From Kitasatospora herbaricolor (lineage in GTDB: Bacteria > Actinomycetota > Actinomycetes > Streptomycetales > Streptomycetaceae): DNA of 64,000 nucleotides. The first letter of the stretch is position 1. The number at the start of each line of letters is the position of its first letter. The position numbers and the translations under genes are program-made. Under the pieces are notes generated by a model. It was not told the DNA's origin and ran no database searches. It saw only the letters and a list, made by a program, of their open reading frames with translations. The stretch lies in contig NZ_JAUSVA010000002.1 in assembly GCF_030813695.1 (NCBI RefSeq), positions 5,022,001 to 5,086,000 of the forward strand, in the 5' to 3' direction. This document shows positions 41,767 through 48,875 of the stretch, piece after piece.

Positions 41767-42282
41767 ATGACGACCCACGACACCCTTGCCGCCGAGGCCG
41801 GCGCCGACCACGCCCACACCCACCACGCCGCTGTCCCCGCCCCGGAGCAGCGGATCTCCCTGCCGGAGCTGCTCCCCGACTTCTACCGTGCGATGAGCGC
41901 CCTGGAGCGGTCCGGCAAGGCCGGGATCGAACCGCAGCTGGCCGAGCTGGTCAAGATCCACGCCTCGATGATCAACGGCTGCGCGTTCTGCATCGACATG
42001 CACGCCGCCGACGCGGTCAAGGGCGGCGAGCAGGAGCACCGGATCCGCTCCCTGCCGGCCTGGCGGGAGACGCCCTGGTTCACCGCCCGGGAGCGGGCCG
42101 CCCTCGCGCTGACCGAGTCCGTCACGCTGCTCACCCAGGGGCACGTGCCGGACGCCGTCTACCAGGAGGCCGCCGGTCACTTCGAGCAGACCGAGCTGGC
42201 CAGCCTGATCGCGGTGATCGTCACCATCAACGCCTGGAACCGGATCGGCGTCACCTCCCGGCTGAGCCCGGCCCCCCGCTGA
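41767..42282 (+). CDS. Carboxymuconolactone decarboxylase/AhpD-family protein
   Basis: 171 aa. A His-rich leader is followed by an all-helical AhpD-like domain. The peroxidase-type CxxC is C72-C75 with H79 (NGCAFCIDMHA), the redox centre of AhpD-like proteins. The RSLPAWRETPWFTARERAALALTE segment is typical. Predicted thiol-dependent (hydro)peroxide reductase or oxidative-stress protein in the cytosol. Its only visible regulator is the divergent MocR protein, which suggests control by a pyridoxal-related or amine signal. Confidence 0.9.
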   Translation: MTTHDTLAAEAGADHAHTHHAAVPAPEQRISLPELLPDFYRAMSALERSGKAGIEPQLAELVKIHASMINGCAFCIDMHAADAVKGGEQEHRIRSLPAWRETPWFTARERAALALTESVTLLTQGHVPDAVYQEAAGHFEQTELASLIAVIVTINAWNRIGVTSRLSPAPR

Positions 42283-42379
42283 CCCCCCGGGCCCACCGGT
42301 CGGCGGACCCGCCGACCTGGACCCGTACCCGTCCGAAATCCGCCGGAGATCCGGCCCGGAGACTGGCAGGCTGCCACCC

Positions 42380-43216
42380 ATGACGAGCGATCAGCAGGAC
42401 CGGGCCCGAGCCCTTCACGAGCTGCACCGCCCCGGCGACCCGGTGCTGCTGGCCAACGTCTGGGACGCGGCCGGCGCCCGGCTGGTCGCCGCCGCCGGCG
42501 CGACCGCCCTCGCCACCGCCAGCGCCAGCGTCTCCTGGACGCTCGGCTACCCCGACGGCGACCGCGCCGACCTCGCCGAGGTGCTGGCGCAGACCGCCCG
42601 GATCGTCCGGGCGGCCGGGGCCCTGCCCGTCACGGCCGACCTGGAGAGCGGTTTCGCCGACACCGCGGAAGGCGTCGGCGCGAACATCACCGCGCTGCTC
42701 GCCACCGGCGCGGTCGGGGTCAACCTGGAGGACGGCCGGCCCGGCCCCGACGGGCCGCTGCGCCCGGTCGAGGAGGCCGCCGCCAGGATCGCGGCCGCCC
42801 GCGCGGCCGCCGACGCGGCCGGCATCGCGCTCTTCGTCAACGCCCGGACGGACGTCTTCCTGCTGGCCGCCGGCGACCCGGCGGACCGCCTGGAGCACGC
42901 CGTGGCCCGGGCCCGGGCCTACCTCGCGGCGGGCGCCGACGGCATCTTCGTCCCCGGGGTGGCCGACCCGGCCACCGTGGCGGCGCTGGCCGCGGCCCTG
43001 CCCGCTCCGCTGAACGTGCTGGCCGGGCCGGGCGCCCCGGCGGTGCCCGAGCTGGCGAAGCTGGGCGTGGCCCGGGTCAGCCTCGGCCCGGGCCTGGCCC
43101 GCGCCGCGTACGCGGCGCTCCGGCTGGCCGCCGAGGAGGCCTACGGGCCCGGTACGTACGACAGCATCGCCGGGGGTCTCGGCTACCAGGAGCTGAACGC
43201 CCTGCTGTCGGACTGA
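42380..43216 (+). CDS. Isocitrate lyase/PEP mutase superfamily protein
   Basis: 278 aa TIM-barrel. LLANVWDAAGARLVAAAGATALATASASVSW is the family opening; metal-binding DLESGF and VNLEDG are present, and VNARTD follows. The KKCGH loop of true isocitrate lyases is absent, placing it with the phosphonomutase/oxaloacetate-hydrolase-like branch (PEP mutase, 2-methylisocitrate lyase relatives). Carbon-carbon or P-C lyase substrate unknown. Single gene, 97 bp after the AhpD-like gene on the same strand. Confidence 0.85.
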   Translation: MTSDQQDRARALHELHRPGDPVLLANVWDAAGARLVAAAGATALATASASVSWTLGYPDGDRADLAEVLAQTARIVRAAGALPVTADLESGFADTAEGVGANITALLATGAVGVNLEDGRPGPDGPLRPVEEAAARIAAARAAADAAGIALFVNARTDVFLLAAGDPADRLEHAVARARAYLAAGADGIFVPGVADPATVAALAAALPAPLNVLAGPGAPAVPELAKLGVARVSLGPGLARAAYAALRLAAEEAYGPGTYDSIAGGLGYQELNALLSD

Positions 43217-43261
43217 GCACGACCGGCGGCCCGCCCGCGGCCCTCGGGCGGGCCGGCCGGC

Positions 43262-43492
43262 TCAGCCGACCGTGCCCGGCCTCGGCGTCAGCGCCTGCAG
43301 GCCCTTGACCGGGCCGCCGGCCACCGGCAGGCCGGCAGCCTGCTGCAGGACGAGATCGCCGGGCGAGACGCTGAGACCGTCGGCGATCCCGTCGAGGGCG
43401 TCGCCGCCGGCCGGGGCCGGTGCGGCGTGAGCGGGGGCGGCCAGCGCGAGGCCCGCCAGGGTGAGGGCGGCGAGTGCCGTGAGCTTCTTCAT
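43262..43492 (-). CDS. Small secreted protein, unknown function
   Basis: 76 aa. Signal peptide 1-24 (KK start, LTALAALTLAGLALA core, AHA-A cleavage) leaves a mature peptide of about 52 residues rich in Gly/Pro/Val without Cys. AAGLPVAGGPVKGLQAL recurs in chaplin-unrelated small secreted proteins of Streptomyces; I do not recognise a family. Located just downstream of conservon 2 on the same strand, with its own 68-bp upstream gap. Confidence 0.65.
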   Translation of the reverse strand: MKKLTALAALTLAGLALAAPAHAAPAPAGGDALDGIADGLSVSPGDLVLQQAAGLPVAGGPVKGLQALTPRPGTVG

Positions 43493-43560
43493 GGCAGGCC
43501 AAACGAGCCGGCGGCCCGGCGGTCACCCGGACGGGCCGCCGGACCGTCACGCCCGCGCGT

Positions 43561-44781
43561 TCAGGCCACCCGGACGGGCAGGGTGCGGACGCTGTTGCTG
43601 ATCAAGGAGCCGATCGGTTCCGGGGCCGGCCCGTCGGCCGCGGTCAGGCCGGGGAACCGTCCGAACAGGCCGCTCAGCGCGATCTCCGCCTCCAGCCGGG
43701 CCAGGCCCGAGCCGAGGCAGAAGTGCGGGCCGTGGCCGAGCGAGAGGTGCCGGGCGTGCCGGGTGATGTCGAAGCGGTCGGCGTCCGGGTAGTGCTCCTC
43801 GTCGCGGCCGGCCGCACCGTACGAGGCGAGCAGCGCCTCGCCCCGCCGGATCAGCACACCCGCCACCTCGATGTCCTCGGTCGCGTAGCGCAGCGGGAAC
43901 TGGCCGACGGGGGAGTCGTACCGCAGGGTCTCCTCCACCACCGCGGACCAGGGCTGCTGCCCGTCGAGCACCAGCCGCAGCTGCTCGGGGTGGGCGAGCA
44001 GGGCCCGGACGGCGTTGGTGATCAGGTTCAGCGTGGTCTCGTGCCCGGCCACCAGCATCAGCAGCAGGGTGCCGACCAACTCCTGCTCGGTGAGCCGGTC
44101 GTCGGCGGCGCGGGCCGCGATCAGGTCGGTGGTCAGGTCGTCGCCGGGCTCGGCGCGCTTGGCCGCGACCACCGAGGCGAGCAGCGCGAACAGGCCCTGC
44201 TGGGCGGCGACGGCGGCCTGCGGGGTGGCCGAGCTGGAGACCAGGGTGTTGGAGAGCTCGTGCAGCTCGTCCTGCTGCCTGGCGGGCAGGCCGAGCAGCT
44301 CGCCGATCACCTGCATCGGCAGCGGGTAGGCGAAGTGCGTCCGCAGGTCGAAGTCGCCCTCCAGCAGGGCGACCCGGTCGAGCAGGGCCGTGGCGCGGGC
44401 CTCCACGGCGGGCCGCAGCTCGGCGATCCGGCGCGGGGTGAAGGCCTGGGTGACCAGCCCGCGCAGCCGCCGGTGCTCCTCGCCGTCGGCGGTGACCATG
44501 CCCGGCACGGTCACGAAGTTGAGCAGCGGCCAGCCCTCGGGCAGCCGGCCCTCGGTGAAGGTGCTCCAGAGCCGGGGGTTCTTGCCGACCCGGGGGTCGG
44601 CCAGCAGCTGCTGCAGGGTGTCGTGGTGGGTTATCGCCCAGACCACCACCCCGCCAGGGAGTTCCACCAGGACCGCGGGCCCGGCCGCCCGGAGTCGGGC
44701 GTTCTCGGTGTGCTGGTCGCGTCCGAAGGGGTCGAGGGGGATGGGGCTGAGCTCGTCGGAGCTACGGACGGCGGTGTCCAT
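43561..44781 (-). CDS. Cytochrome P450, CYP154-like
   Basis: 406 aa, normal bacterial P450 length. I-helix AGHETT, canonical K-helix ExxR at E284-R287, heme ligand C355 in LGHGPHFCLGS. The GVVVWAITHHDTLQQLLADPRV opening and WAITHH substrate-recognition region are like CYP154/CYP105 enzymes. Last gene of conservon 2. Its first 151 bp overlap, in another frame, the end of the preceding CYP157-like gene; CYP157-CYP154 pairs within conservons are known in S. coelicolor. Native substrate and redox partner unknown. Confidence 0.9.
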   Translation of the reverse strand: MDTAVRSSDELSPIPLDPFGRDQHTENARLRAAGPAVLVELPGGVVVWAITHHDTLQQLLADPRVGKNPRLWSTFTEGRLPEGWPLLNFVTVPGMVTADGEEHRRLRGLVTQAFTPRRIAELRPAVEARATALLDRVALLEGDFDLRTHFAYPLPMQVIGELLGLPARQQDELHELSNTLVSSSATPQAAVAAQQGLFALLASVVAAKRAEPGDDLTTDLIAARAADDRLTEQELVGTLLLMLVAGHETTLNLITNAVRALLAHPEQLRLVLDGQQPWSAVVEETLRYDSPVGQFPLRYATEDIEVAGVLIRRGEALLASYGAAGRDEEHYPDADRFDITRHARHLSLGHGPHFCLGSGLARLEAEIALSGLFGRFPGLTAADGPAPEPIGSLISNSVRTLPVRVA

Positions 44782-46127
44782 ACGGGCCTCTCGGGGGCGG
44801 TGGTGCGGGGCGGGGTGAAGGCGCTGTAGAGCACCGGCAGACTGACCAGGGCCCGCGACCAGGGTGACGGACGCCAGGCCAGTTCGCCCACCGGAACCGC
44901 GAGTTGGAGGTCGGGGAGGCGGTGCAGCAGGGTCTCGACGGCGGTCTCGACGATCAGCCGGGCGGGCTCCTGGGCCGGGCAGACGTGCTTGCCGGCGCCC
45001 CAGGCCAGGTGGGCACGGTTGCCGGCCAGGCCGGTGCCGTCCCGCAGCGTGGAGCCGGAGTCCGGGGCCGCCCCCTGGGCGGCCGGGTCGGCGTTGGCGG
45101 CGGCCAGGCCGAGCACGAGCATGTCGCCCTCGGTGATGTACTGCCCGCCGAGCACGGTGTCGCCGGTGGCCCAGCGCCCGGGGAAGTTCTGCGTCGGAGG
45201 GTCCCGCCAGAGCACCTCCTCCAGGGCGTCGGCGACGGTCAGCCGTCCGCCGCTCAGGGTGGCCCGGAACCGGCGGTCGGTGAGCAGCAGCCGCAGCGTG
45301 TTGCCGGTCCAGTTGATGGTGGTCTCGTTCCCCGCGACCAGGATCACCACCAGGTGGTGCACGGCCTCCTCGTCGGTCAGCGCGGCCGGGTGGGCCAGCA
45401 GCCAGGACGTGAGGTCGGGGCCCGGCTCGGCCCGTCGGCTGCGGACCAGTTCGGTCAGCGTGGCCTGGAACTCGGCGCCCGCCCGGACGGACTCCTCGCT
45501 GCTGTCCACGAAGTGGCTGATGAGCTCGATCAGCCGGGGCCCGGCCTCGGCGGGCAGACCCAGCAGCTGGGTGAAGACCAGCAGCGGGAGCCGGCGGGCG
45601 TACTGGGCGATCAGGTCGGCGGTGCCGTCCGGCCCCCAGTCGTCGATCAGCGACTCGGCGGCTGCCTCGGTGGTCTCGCGCAGCCGGCGCTGGTCGATCC
45701 GGGCGAGGGTGTCGGCGACGGCGCCGCGCAGCCGCTGGTGCTCGGCGCCGTCCAGGTTCAGCAGGGTGGGGCGCCAGGAGGTCATCGGCAGCAGCCGCGA
45801 CTCCGGGCTCAGCCGCCCCTCGGCCGGGACCCGCCAGCGGCGCGAGTCCTTGGAGAACAGCTTTTCCTGCCGGGTGAGTTCGAGCAGTTCGGGGTAGCCG
45901 AGGACGAGCCACGCCTCCACCCCCGGCTCCAGCTCGATCGGCGCGACCGGGCCGTGCCGCTCGCGCAGCGCCGCGTACAGGCCGTGCGGGTCCTCGGCGA
46001 CGGCCGCGCCGTACAGCGGGGCGGCCCCGCCCGGCGCCGCTCCGGCGTGCATCGGGCAGCCGGGCGGCGGGGCCTGGACCGGCGGTGCGGTGGCGGCCGG
46101 GACGGCGCCCGGCTCGGGAGTGCTCAT
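44631..46127 (-). CDS. Cytochrome P450, CYP157-like, with C-terminal tail
   Basis: 498 aa. Heme ligand C383 in GAGKHVCPAQE; I-helix AGNETT. The K-helix reads EEVLW, with E304 retained but Trp307 replacing the ExxR arginine, the anomaly that defines CYP157. About 60 residues past the usual P450 end form a Thr/Pro/Ser linker and a terminal SWWNSLAGWWSGR that resembles the tail of the P450 at 28122; this tail is encoded inside the next P450 gene's 5' end. Its ATG overlaps the stop of the GTPase gene (ATGA). Confidence 0.9.
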   Translation of the reverse strand: MSTPEPGAVPAATAPPVQAPPPGCPMHAGAAPGGAAPLYGAAVAEDPHGLYAALRERHGPVAPIELEPGVEAWLVLGYPELLELTRQEKLFSKDSRRWRVPAEGRLSPESRLLPMTSWRPTLLNLDGAEHQRLRGAVADTLARIDQRRLRETTEAAAESLIDDWGPDGTADLIAQYARRLPLLVFTQLLGLPAEAGPRLIELISHFVDSSEESVRAGAEFQATLTELVRSRRAEPGPDLTSWLLAHPAALTDEEAVHHLVVILVAGNETTINWTGNTLRLLLTDRRFRATLSGGRLTVADALEEVLWRDPPTQNFPGRWATGDTVLGGQYITEGDMLVLGLAAANADPAAQGAAPDSGSTLRDGTGLAGNRAHLAWGAGKHVCPAQEPARLIVETAVETLLHRLPDLQLAVPVGELAWRPSPWSRALVSLPVLYSAFTPPRTTAPERPVWTPPSVAPTSSAPSPSTPSDATSTPRTPDSGRPGPRSWWNSLAGWWSGR

Positions 46128-46741
46128 GGCTGGAGCTCCAGGACGGCGGTGGACTGCAGGTGGCCGACGAAGTCGATCAGCAGGTCGTAGGCGGCCGTGC
46201 GGTCGCGGACGTCGCAGTGCAGGATCGGCACGTCGGGCAGCAGGTCGAGGGCGGCCCGCAGCTCGTCCTCGGGGTAGCTCGGGCTGTCGGGGAAGGTGTT
46301 GACGGCCACGGCGAAGGGGATGCGCTGTTCCTCCAGCCGGCCGAGGACGTCGAAGCTCTCGCCCACCCGGCGGACGTCCACCAGGGCCACCGCGCCCAGC
46401 GCGCCGCGCGACAGGTCGTCCCAGAGCGGCTGGAAGCGCTCCTGGCCCGGCGTGCCGAACAGGTAGAGCGCGAGCCGGGGGTTGAGGGTGATCCGGCCGA
46501 AGTCGAGCGCCACCGTGGTGGTGCGCTTGCCGGCGCGGCCGGTCAGGTCGTCCACGCCGACGCCGGCGGCGGTCATGGTCTCCTCGGTGCGCAGCGGGGT
46601 GATCTCGCTGAGCGAGCCGACCAGGGTGGTCTTGCCGACCCCGAACGGTCCGGTGATCAGGATCTTCACCGCGCCCCGTACCGAGGACGGCAGGTAGTCG
46701 GGCTCGGGGCCGGACGGCTCAGCGGAGTTGGCGGAGGCCAA
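46124..46741 (-). CDS. cvnD: Conservon GTP-binding protein (CvnD), second copy
   Basis: 205 aa, same length as its paralogue at 29782. P-loop GPFGVGKTT at residues 31-39, FGTPGQERF G3-like motif. N-terminal ~20 residues differ from the paralogue. Start overlaps the DUF742 gene end by 23 bp and its stop overlaps the P450 start by four, so the whole conservon is one translationally coupled run. Confidence 0.93.
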   Translation of the reverse strand: MASANSAEPSGPEPDYLPSSVRGAVKILITGPFGVGKTTLVGSLSEITPLRTEETMTAAGVGVDDLTGRAGKRTTTVALDFGRITLNPRLALYLFGTPGQERFQPLWDDLSRGALGAVALVDVRRVGESFDVLGRLEEQRIPFAVAVNTFPDSPSYPEDELRAALDLLPDVPILHCDVRDRTAAYDLLIDFVGHLQSTAVLELQP

Positions 46742-47063
46742 CGAGCACCTCTTCCAGGAGGGTTGCGGGCAGGCGTTCGGCCTGCGGGGCGGGCGGGAGG
46801 ACCTGGACGGCGCCGAGGTCCCAGAGGTCGCCGACCAGGACCTTGACCACGGCGAGCGGCAGGGCCAGGTGGGCGGCGACCTCGGCGACGGAGAGCAGGC
46901 GCCGGCAGAGCGTCAGGATCCTCCGGTGCTCGCGGTTCAGGGCCCCGTCGGGCAGTTCCGGGCAGTCCGGCGAGACACTCAGCAGGCTCTCCAGGGCCAG
47001 GCTCTCCCGGCTCGGCCGGCTGCGGCCGCCGGTGATGACGTACGGCCGGACGGGGTTGCTCAC
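46719..47063 (-). CDS. cvnC: Conservon DUF742 protein (CvnC), second copy
   Basis: 114 aa. RPYVITGGRSRPS opening, LNREHRRILTLC and LLSVAEVAAHLALPLAVVKVL winged-helix core as in DUF742. ATGA overlap with the upstream roadblock gene. Confidence 0.92.
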   Translation of the reverse strand: MSNPVRPYVITGGRSRPSRESLALESLLSVSPDCPELPDGALNREHRRILTLCRRLLSVAEVAAHLALPLAVVKVLVGDLWDLGAVQVLPPAPQAERLPATLLEEVLVGLRQLR

Positions 47064-47473
47064 CGCTGGATCCCCGCCACCTGGTCCACCCGGGGCGGGC
47101 TGGTGAGGTGGGTGCCGATCCGCTCGACCAGGACCTGCATCTGGAAGGCCACCAGGCCGGCGTCCACGGCCTCGCCGGTCACCACCGCCAGGTGGGCGCC
47201 CGCGCCGGCCGCGACGACGAACAGGTAGCCGCCGCCGTACTCGACGACGATCTGCCGGGTGGAGCTGTCGCGCCCGCCGAAGCCCTGCGCGACACCCCGG
47301 GCCAGCGACTGCAGCCCGGAGCAGGCGGCGGCCAGGCGCTCGGCGTCCTCACGGGCGATGTCGGCGGTGCGGCCGATCTCCAGGCCGTCGTTGGACACCA
47401 CGACGGCGTGCTGGACCTCGGGGACGGTGATGATGTCGGCGAGCAGCCAGCCGAGGTCAGGATTGGTGGTCAT
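47060..47473 (-). CDS. cvnB: Conservon roadblock/LC7 protein (CvnB), second copy
   Basis: 137 aa roadblock/LC7 domain: LGWLLADIITVPEVQHAVVVSNDGL, AAACSGLQSLARGV, YGGGYLFVVAAG. It overlaps the end of the kinase-like gene by 17 bp. Probable regulator of the CvnD GTPase. Confidence 0.92.
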   Translation of the reverse strand: MTTNPDLGWLLADIITVPEVQHAVVVSNDGLEIGRTADIAREDAERLAAACSGLQSLARGVAQGFGGRDSSTRQIVVEYGGGYLFVVAAGAGAHLAVVTGEAVDAGLVAFQMQVLVERIGTHLTSPPRVDQVAGIQR

Positions 47474-48710
47474 CGGATTCTCCGGAGCGCTGGGGAGGGC
47501 GGGGGGAGGCCTGCTGGTGAGAGTGGGGGGAGGCCGGCCGGGGGTCCGGGCGGGCGGCGGTGCGGCCGGTGGCGGTGCCGGCCTGGAAGCGTGCCATGAA
47601 GCTCTGTGCCTGGTGGGCCGAGCGGGCGGGCGCCGGTGCGGGCTCGGCGGGCCGGGGGGCCTCGGCGGAGCGGTCGCGCCGGTGGCTGCGACGCGGCAGC
47701 GGCGGCGGGGTGGTGCCGCGGGTGCGGTCCTCCTCCGCCGGTCGGGCGGAGGGGAGCCGGTCGGGCACGGCCGGCCCGTCCCGTTCCGGGTCGGCGGGTG
47801 CTCCCGCGGCCGGTACGGTCGGCGGCAGCGGCTCGGTGAGCAGGGCGTTCGGCAGCAGCACCACCACCCGCACGCCGCCGTAGGGGGACGGCGCCGAGCT
47901 GAGGGTGACCCGGAACCCGTACTGCTCGGCCAGCCGGCCGACCGCCGCGAGGCCCAACTGCGGTACCTCGCCCAGCCGGGAGACCTCCAGCGTGCTGCCG
48001 CCGGAGAGTACGGCGGCGGCCTTGGCGACGGCGTGGTCCGCCATCCCCACGCCGCCGTCGTCGATCTCGACCACGGCGCCGTTGTGGACCGGCATCAGGG
48101 TGACGAACACCTGGGTGCTGGGCGGTGAGTAGCGGGTGGCGTTGTCCAGCAGCTCGGCGACGGCGTGGATCAGCGCCTCGGCGGCGGCGCCGATCACGGC
48201 GGTCTCCAGCCTGCTGCGCACGATCACCCGCTGGAACGGCAGGATGCGCGACTGGGCGCCGCGCACCACGTCCTCCAGTGGCACGGGCTCGGGCCAGTGC
48301 CGGCCGGCCCGCGCCCCGCAGAGTACGGCCAGGGTCTGCGCCAGCCGGGCCTGCTGGGCGGCGGCGTGGTCGGCCTTGAGCAGGCCGTCGAGCAGTTCGG
48401 GGTCGTGGTGGGTGCGTTCCATCTCGTCCAGCAGGGCCTGCTGGTCGTGGGCCATCACCAGGATCCGCCGGGCGACGCTGAGGAAGGCCCGCTGGGTGGA
48501 GGAGTTGAGTTCCTGCTCGCGCTGCACGGCGGCGGCCTCGCCGCCGCGGTGCTCGCGTTCGTCGGTCAGCTGCCGGCGCAGCTCGTCGAGTTCGTGCTGC
48601 TGCGCGGTGAGCCGGCGACGCTGGGTGCGGGTCACCGCCCGGTACCGCGCGACGGCGAGCAGCGAGAGGGCGGCCAGCACGCCGATCGCGGTCGCGCACC
48701 ACTGAGTCAT
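47457..48710 (-). CDS. cvnA: Conservon sensor histidine-kinase-like protein (CvnA), second copy
   Basis: 417 aa. One N-terminal membrane helix (about residues 4-21), then a coiled coil (RRRLTAQQHELDELRRQL) and HATPase_c with N box AELLDNATRYSPP and the DDGGVGMAD region. It is shorter than the conservon 1 kinase and has a single membrane segment instead of two; the disordered C-tail is again Pro/Arg-rich. ATG at 48710 chosen; a GTG two codons earlier is possible. First gene of conservon 2. Confidence 0.9.
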   Translation of the reverse strand: MTQWCATAIGVLAALSLLAVARYRAVTRTQRRRLTAQQHELDELRRQLTDEREHRGGEAAAVQREQELNSSTQRAFLSVARRILVMAHDQQALLDEMERTHHDPELLDGLLKADHAAAQQARLAQTLAVLCGARAGRHWPEPVPLEDVVRGAQSRILPFQRVIVRSRLETAVIGAAAEALIHAVAELLDNATRYSPPSTQVFVTLMPVHNGAVVEIDDGGVGMADHAVAKAAAVLSGGSTLEVSRLGEVPQLGLAAVGRLAEQYGFRVTLSSAPSPYGGVRVVVLLPNALLTEPLPPTVPAAGAPADPERDGPAVPDRLPSARPAEEDRTRGTTPPPLPRRSHRRDRSAEAPRPAEPAPAPARSAHQAQSFMARFQAGTATGRTAARPDPRPASPHSHQQASPRPPQRSGESDDHQS

Positions 48711-48875
48711 CGTCACGCGGCGAAGTCTAGGGCGGCGATCATACGACGATGTGAACAGATCCCCGGTCAACTGTGCGAACCGGCCGGGCCGGTCGCTCCG
48801 GCCGGCCGCCGACGTGCCGCCCGGCCTGCGGATCCGCCCGCCCGGGCCGCCCCGCCGGGGCCCCGTCCCAGTGGG

